From the NCBI GenBank assembly GCA_016182965.1, contig JACPFM010000021.1:1-64000 (forward strand): a stretch of 64,000 bases of DNA. Direction: 5' to 3'. Positions 59,592 to 64,000 of this stretch are shown piece by piece. Source of the stretch: Deltaproteobacteria bacterium (GTDB lineage Bacteria; Myxococcota_A; Polyangia; Polyangiales; JADJMO01). The position numbers and the translations under genes were made by a program. Position 1 is the stretch's first letter; each line of letters starts with the position of its first letter. The notes below the pieces were generated by a model. The model made no database searches, was not told where the DNA came from, and saw only the letters and a list, made by a program, of their open reading frames with translations.

Positions 59592-61928
59592 TCACGCGTG
59601 ATCGGTCCAGCGCACGTCGAAGACGCAGCTGCGCGCGCCTTCGGCCACGCACGCGGTCTGCAGCACGCTCGTGTGGCGTCCGGTCGCGGCGATCAGCGCG
59701 TCGAGGATGGCGCCGAACAGCCGGCACATGATCGGCGCGAGCTCGTCAGGCGTCCCGAGCTCCAGCACCGCGGCGTGGGAGCCGATGCGGCGCACGCGCG
59801 CGTGGCCCCAGTCGTGGTAGCGGTGCAGGAGATCGGCGCTGACGTGCAGCAGCGTCTCGGGCGTCCGGGTCACGCGCATCTCGCGGAGGGCCTGCTGCGC
59901 GATCGCCTTGGCCACGACCGCTCCCAGCCGATCGATGCGGTCCGGCGAGCCGCCGGTGAAGACGCGCAGGTACTCGTGATACGCGCTGGTCGGGTACAGC
60001 GCGTCATCGTCGTCGATCGACTCGAACACCCGGCGCGCGGCCGGCGACAGCCCCGCATACGCACGCGCCTCCTCCTCTTCTCCGACGAGCACCTGCACCG
60101 AGCGGCGGAGGCTGCGGAAGACGACCCCGCGGCTCTCGAGATCCTGCGTCTGCGGGCGCGGCACGAGGCTCACGCGCGGCATCAGGCTGATGCGTGCGGC
60201 GCACGCGGCGTCGAGCGCGTCGGCGAACGCGAGCGGCGAGTCGAACCGCTCCGAGGGCACGGCGGCGAGCGCGCGCTCGAGCACGTCGTCGGTCGCCTCG
60301 CACAGGTTCGGGCGGAGCTCGTGCGGCGGGGTGATCACGCCGGTGCGCTGCCGCCGCAGCAGCACCTCGCGCGACCCCTCGAACGGCGCGCGGCCGGTGA
60401 GCATCGCGTAGGAGATGCACGCGAGGCTGTAGGCGTCGAGCGCGGGCGTGGCGATCGGCGCGCGATCGCGATCGAGCTGCTCGGGGGGCGACCAGCCGGG
60501 CGTCCCGCCGGCCATCGTGGAGGAGCCGTCGATGCGCATGCCGAGGCCGAAGTCGATGAGCACCGCGCGATCGAGCGCGTGATCGAGCATGATGTTGCCG
60601 GGCTTCACGTCGCCGTGGAGCAGCCCCACCGAGTGGAGGGTGGCGAGCGCGCCGCCGATCGAGCGCGTGATCTCGAGCACCTCGCGCATCGGCATGAGCT
60701 CGCCGCGGCGCCGCAGCCCCGACAGGCGCGAGTGCAGGGTGATCCCGTCGACCAGCTCGAGCACGAGGTAGATCGCGCCGCCCGGGATGCGACCCCACCC
60801 GTGGAGCTGCACGATCGACCGGTGGCGCAGCCGCGCGAGCACCCGCGCCTCGTGGAGCAGCGCCCGATCCGCGGCGGTCAGCTGGATCTTGATCGCCACC
60901 AGCTGGCCGAGGAGCCTGTCGCGCGCGAGGTAGACGCGCGCCTGCCCGCCCTGACCGAGCGCGGCGGTGACCACGTACTTGCCGTCGATCACGTCGCCGA
61001 CCTGCAGCTGCGGCGGCGCCGCAGAGCTCTGTGAGAGGCGGATCGGGTGGTCCTTCGCGATCTTCTCCAGCCGCTCGGCCGCCACGCGGGCGGCCAGGCG
61101 CAGCGCGGCGAGGTGGCCCTGGTCGAACGAGCGCGGGCGGTCGCTGATCACGCAGACGGTGCCGATGGACCCGATGTGGGGGAGCTCGACCGGCACGCCT
61201 GCAAACGAGCGCACGAGCCCCGCCTTCACGAGCGGGTTCGTCGAGAGCGTGGGGTGCGCCCGCGCGTCCTCGATCACCAGCGGCACCCGCGGCACCAGCG
61301 GCACCGGCGGCACCGGGGAGGCGTCGGACTCGACCGCGTCCTGGCAGAGCGACCAGGCGCCCGCCGCGAGATCGGGCGGCAGGCCCCGCTGCCCGAGGAA
61401 GACCTGCTGGTGCGCGTCGACCAGCGTGACCAGCCCGATCGGTGCGTCGACCGCGCGCGCGGCGAGCGAGGCGATCGCCGAGAGCTCGGGATCGCTCGTC
61501 GCCGTGCGGATGCCGTGCTCGTCGATCGCGCGCCGTGGCGCCGGGACGTCGAGGCGGTCGGTCTCGGGCTCGGACTTCGGGTGCCCCTTCGAGTCGTGCG
61601 GCTCCGTCTCCACGGCCTCGATCACGTCGTGGCGGGTGGCCGGGGTCGTGAGCACCCCGTCGACCTGCTCGCGCACGTCCTCGAGGAACGCCTTGACAGG
61701 CGAGGTCACGATGAGCTTCGCGTGCCCGGGCTTGTGCGCCGGCTCTCCGACCCAACCGTTGCGCACGGCACCGCCGAGGTCCGTGATGATCGCGTCGGCC
61801 CGCTCGACCTCGTCGGCTGGCGGGCGGATCGATTGCGCGACGGCGACGTCCCACCCCGCGGTGTGGAGCGCCTCCGTCACGAACGAGCGCAGATCCTCCT
61901 CGGACTCGATCACCAACGCGCGCGGCAC
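59592..61928 (-). CDS. Ser/Thr protein kinase with receiver-like and GAF N-terminus and TIGR02265-like C-terminus
   Basis: 778 residues from GTG 61928 (GAGGGG ribosome site). Order: a short receiver-like domain (RALVIESEEDLRSFVTEAL, IITDLGG), GAF about 95-260 (IGLVTLVDAHQQVFLG), kinase about 300-560 (G loop LGQGGQARVYLA, catalytic Lys in VAIKI, HGDVKPGN with Asp440, IDFGLG), and a C-terminal helical domain ending GARSCVFDVRW, which resembles the myxobacterial TIGR02265 family. HGD replaces the usual HRD, still active in many bacterial kinases. A cytosolic signalling kinase. The open frame further upstream is antisense or non-coding. Confidence 0.85.
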   Translation of the reverse strand: MPRALVIESEEDLRSFVTEALHTAGWDVAVAQSIRPPADEVERADAIITDLGGAVRNGWVGEPAHKPGHAKLIVTSPVKAFLEDVREQVDGVLTTPATRHDVIEAVETEPHDSKGHPKSEPETDRLDVPAPRRAIDEHGIRTATSDPELSAIASLAARAVDAPIGLVTLVDAHQQVFLGQRGLPPDLAAGAWSLCQDAVESDASPVPPVPLVPRVPLVIEDARAHPTLSTNPLVKAGLVRSFAGVPVELPHIGSIGTVCVISDRPRSFDQGHLAALRLAARVAAERLEKIAKDHPIRLSQSSAAPPQLQVGDVIDGKYVVTAALGQGGQARVYLARDRLLGQLVAIKIQLTAADRALLHEARVLARLRHRSIVQLHGWGRIPGGAIYLVLELVDGITLHSRLSGLRRRGELMPMREVLEITRSIGGALATLHSVGLLHGDVKPGNIMLDHALDRAVLIDFGLGMRIDGSSTMAGGTPGWSPPEQLDRDRAPIATPALDAYSLACISYAMLTGRAPFEGSREVLLRRQRTGVITPPHELRPNLCEATDDVLERALAAVPSERFDSPLAFADALDAACAARISLMPRVSLVPRPQTQDLESRGVVFRSLRRSVQVLVGEEEEARAYAGLSPAARRVFESIDDDDALYPTSAYHEYLRVFTGGSPDRIDRLGAVVAKAIAQQALREMRVTRTPETLLHVSADLLHRYHDWGHARVRRIGSHAAVLELGTPDELAPIMCRLFGAILDALIAATGRHTSVLQTACVAEGARSCVFDVRWTDHA

Positions 61929-62214
61929 GCCCCTCGACCATGCACGGCGCGCGCGCGGCCAAGCGCGGCGTTGGTGCGCACGGTTCCCGCCGGGGGATGT
62001 CTTCCGCCAGGGGCTGACACGCCGGGGGGATCCGGGGGCCGCAAGGCCCACCGACACGAGCCGTGAGGTAGCTGCGCCGAACAGGCGCAGCACAGAGCGT
62101 GGCGAGTCGCTGGTGGGGGGTGTCGGGGGGAGCGGCAGAGGCGCTCCCCCTGACCGTGAACGAAATCGTCTCGCCCGGCGGGCACCCGGACCCAACCCGT
62201 GTACAAATCGGAGT

Positions 62215-64000
62215 ATGGCCGTCCGGCGGCGAAGGATCCTGGTGGGGGCGCTCATTCCGGCCACGCTGTTCGGTGGCCTCACAATCGACGCGCTCTATTG
62301 CGGAGGTCGGTCGAGCGGACCTGGGCGCGTGCACCCGGTGCCGGTGCCCCAGGCGGTGGTCTCCGCGCGCAGCGCGCCCGATCACGCCGCCGCGCAGGCG
62401 CTCGGCGCCGAGGACGATCAGATCCTCTTCGGCGATCTGCACGTGCACACCACCTACTCGGGAGACGCGTTCCTGCGCAGCCTCCCGCTCCTGCAAGGCG
62501 AGGGGGCGCACCCGCCCGCCGACGCGTGCGACTTCGCGCGGTTCTGCTCCGGGCTCGACTTCTTCGCGTTGACCGATCACGCCGAGACGATCACCCCCAA
62601 GCGCTGGGCGGAGGAGCGCGAGACCATCCGGCAGTGCAACGCTGTCGCGGGCGACGCAAAGAGCCCCGATCTGGTCGCGTTCTCCGGGTGGGAGTGGACG
62701 CAGGTCGGGCTCACGCCCGAGACCCACTACGGCCACAAGAACGTCATCTTCCGCGACACCGACGACGCGCACCTGCCGACCCGGGTCATCTCGGCGACCG
62801 GGCCGCTCGGCCCGGCCATGCGAAAGCGCGCTCCCGGCGTGTGGAAGGTGCCGTTGCTCGACTGGTCGAACCGACACGCGTACTTCGACTTCCTGCGCTT
62901 CACGCAGGAGACCGGGGCGCTGCAGCCGTGCCCGGTGGGCGTCCCCGAGCGCAACATGCCGCTCGAGTGCCGCGAGGAGGTCGCCACGCCGCGCGAGCTG
63001 TTCGATCGGCTGGCCGACTGGGGCTTCGAGTCGATGGTGATCCCCCACGGCACGACGTGGGGCTTCTACACGCCGCCGGGGAGCGACTGGAAGAAGCAGC
63101 TGACGCTCGCGCAGCACGACCCTGCGCGGCAGCAGCTGTTCGAGGTCTATTCGGGGCACGGCAACTCCGAGGAGTACCGGTCGTGGAAGGCGATCGATCA
63201 CGACCCCAACGGCGCGCTCGTCTGCCCCGCGCCGAGCGACAGCTACGAGCCGTGCTGCCATCGCGCCGGCGAGATCATCCGCGGCCGCTGCGGCGATCTC
63301 CCGAAGGAGGAGTGCGACAAGCGCGTGGCCGAGGCGCGCGTGCGGTATCTCGCCGGCGGCACCGCCGGCCACCTCGCCGTCCCGGGCGCGAAGCCCGAGG
63401 AGTGGGGCGACTGCGGGCAGTGCCGCGACTGCTTCGACCCCGCCTTCAACTACCGCCCGGGCGGCGCGGCGCAGTTCGTCCTCGCGACCACCGACTTCGG
63501 CGATCCCGCGCACCCGAAGAACCACCCCTTCGGGTTCATCGCGTCGAGCGACAACCACAGCGCGCGGCCGGGCACCGGGTTCAAGGAGTTCTCGCGGCGG
63601 CTGATGACCGAGGCCACCGGCGCGCGCGACGAGGCGCTCCACGAGTTCATGATGCCTCCCACCGCGCCGACCCCCGAGGCGCAGACGGTCGATCCCGCGA
63701 ACCCGAACATCATCCCGTGGATGGCGCTGGAGTTCGAGCGGCAGGCGTCGTTCTTCATGACCGGCGGGCTCGTCGCGGTGCACGCGCGCGGTCGCAGCCG
63801 CGACGCCGTCTGGGGCGCGCTGCAGAGCCGCAACGTCTACGGCACCTCCGGCGATCGCATCCTCCTCTGGTTCGAGCTGACCAACGGCGGCATCTCGCGG
63901 CCGATGGGCAGCGAGGTCACCCTCGGCGAGGCGCCGAAGTTCGTGGTGCGCGCGGCGGGCGCGTTCGAGCAGCTGCCCGGGTGCGACGCGATCCCCGGCG
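62215..64000 (+). CDS. DUF3604 (PHP-like) protein, 3' end outside the window
   Basis: The frame is open from ATG 62215 to the edge (595 codons). A signal or anchor (LVGALIPATLFGGLTIDAL) is followed by FGDLHVHTTYSGDAF, FFALTDHAE and FSGWEWTQ, the metal-ligand motifs of DUF3604, a PHP-like phosphoesterase group; IASSDNHSARPGTG gives further ligands. It is probably a periplasmic metal-dependent hydrolase of unknown substrate. The 286-bp gap to the divergent kinase would hold both promoters. Confidence 0.88.
   Translation, partial: MAVRRRRILVGALIPATLFGGLTIDALYCGGRSSGPGRVHPVPVPQAVVSARSAPDHAAAQALGAEDDQILFGDLHVHTTYSGDAFLRSLPLLQGEGAHPPADACDFARFCSGLDFFALTDHAETITPKRWAEERETIRQCNAVAGDAKSPDLVAFSGWEWTQVGLTPETHYGHKNVIFRDTDDAHLPTRVISATGPLGPAMRKRAPGVWKVPLLDWSNRHAYFDFLRFTQETGALQPCPVGVPERNMPLECREEVATPRELFDRLADWGFESMVIPHGTTWGFYTPPGSDWKKQLTLAQHDPARQQLFEVYSGHGNSEEYRSWKAIDHDPNGALVCPAPSDSYEPCCHRAGEIIRGRCGDLPKEECDKRVAEARVRYLAGGTAGHLAVPGAKPEEWGDCGQCRDCFDPAFNYRPGGAAQFVLATTDFGDPAHPKNHPFGFIASSDNHSARPGTGFKEFSRRLMTEATGARDEALHEFMMPPTAPTPEAQTVDPANPNIIPWMALEFERQASFFMTGGLVAVHARGRSRDAVWGALQSRNVYGTSGDRILLWFELTNGGISRPMGSEVTLGEAPKFVVRAAGAFEQLPGCDAIPG

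Noticed and set aside
60004..63783. 1259-codon minus-strand frame across the kinase and DUF3604 genes
   Set aside because: Shadow frame: both real genes read as full domain proteins in other frames over the same bases.

Overview
The window is 64 kb of very GC-rich DNA (strong G/C bias at third codon positions, long antisense shadow frames) from a deltaproteobacterial-type predator, most likely a myxobacterium (Myxococcota, Polyangia side). Reasons: many secreted lipoproteins with short signal peptides, lipobox and Ala/Asp-rich linkers; repeated Cys-rich cassettes; a MYXO-CTERM-like C-terminus; a eukaryotic-type Ser/Thr kinase with a TIGR02265-like tail; a DUF3604 protein; a PPi-type phosphofructokinase. 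Species cannot be fixed from sequence alone.

Layout. 0-14.5 kb: a Fic remnant beside a tRNA-Gly 3' fragment, then small enzymes (amine oxidase, FMN reductase, SRPBCC/DUF5995 protein, PNPOx-like protein) mixed with lipoproteins. 14.5-21.5 kb: a palindromic intergenic repeat, yaeQ, a tight MoxR-DUF58-transglutaminase operon, phosphofructokinase and a TerB-like protein. 21.7-26 kb: Uma2 nuclease and a divergent saccharopine dehydrogenase / semialdehyde dehydrogenase pair (lysine catabolism) around a perfect palindrome. 26.0-26.8 kb: an ArsM-like methyltransferase with an in-frame TGA exactly at the catalytic Cys position, followed by a textbook bacterial SECIS hairpin, so a probable selenoprotein. 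27-37.9 kb: a frameshifted Kelch protein, an orphan RAYT transposase, a broken M28 peptidase, a sensor kinase and an AI-2E transporter.

38.0-44.8 kb is the outstanding region. A sigma70-like promoter with an overlapping palindrome and a terminator-like leader hairpin precede a one-strand array of 21 tRNA or tRNA-like genes covering at least 16 amino acids, plus one acceptor/T-arm minihelix and one degenerate Arg-like element. Its centre holds two tandem RNAs in which the tRNA acceptor stem is closed by a 7-nt loop and the outer ends pair with each other: the permuted tRNA-mimic layout of bacterial Y RNAs (YrlA). Immediately downstream lie a Ro60-like (TROVE-type helical domain plus vWA) protein and a second, ARPP-1-like protein in one operon, and then a 25-base exact copy of the universally conserved 23S rRNA helix 69-71 segment. 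Several array tRNAs lack U33 or U55. I read this as an RNA-repair, RNA-surveillance or RNA-decoy island.

44.8-64 kb: lipoproteins, an M23-like protein, a TacT-like acetyltransferase, a second Uma2 nuclease, two nucleotidyltransferases, thioredoxin followed by a diheme cytochrome-rhodanese lipoprotein, a pair of ATP-grasp ligases, an alpha/beta hydrolase, a multidomain protein kinase and a DUF3604 protein cut by the window end. Several genes carry frameshifts; whether these are real decay or assembly error cannot be decided here.
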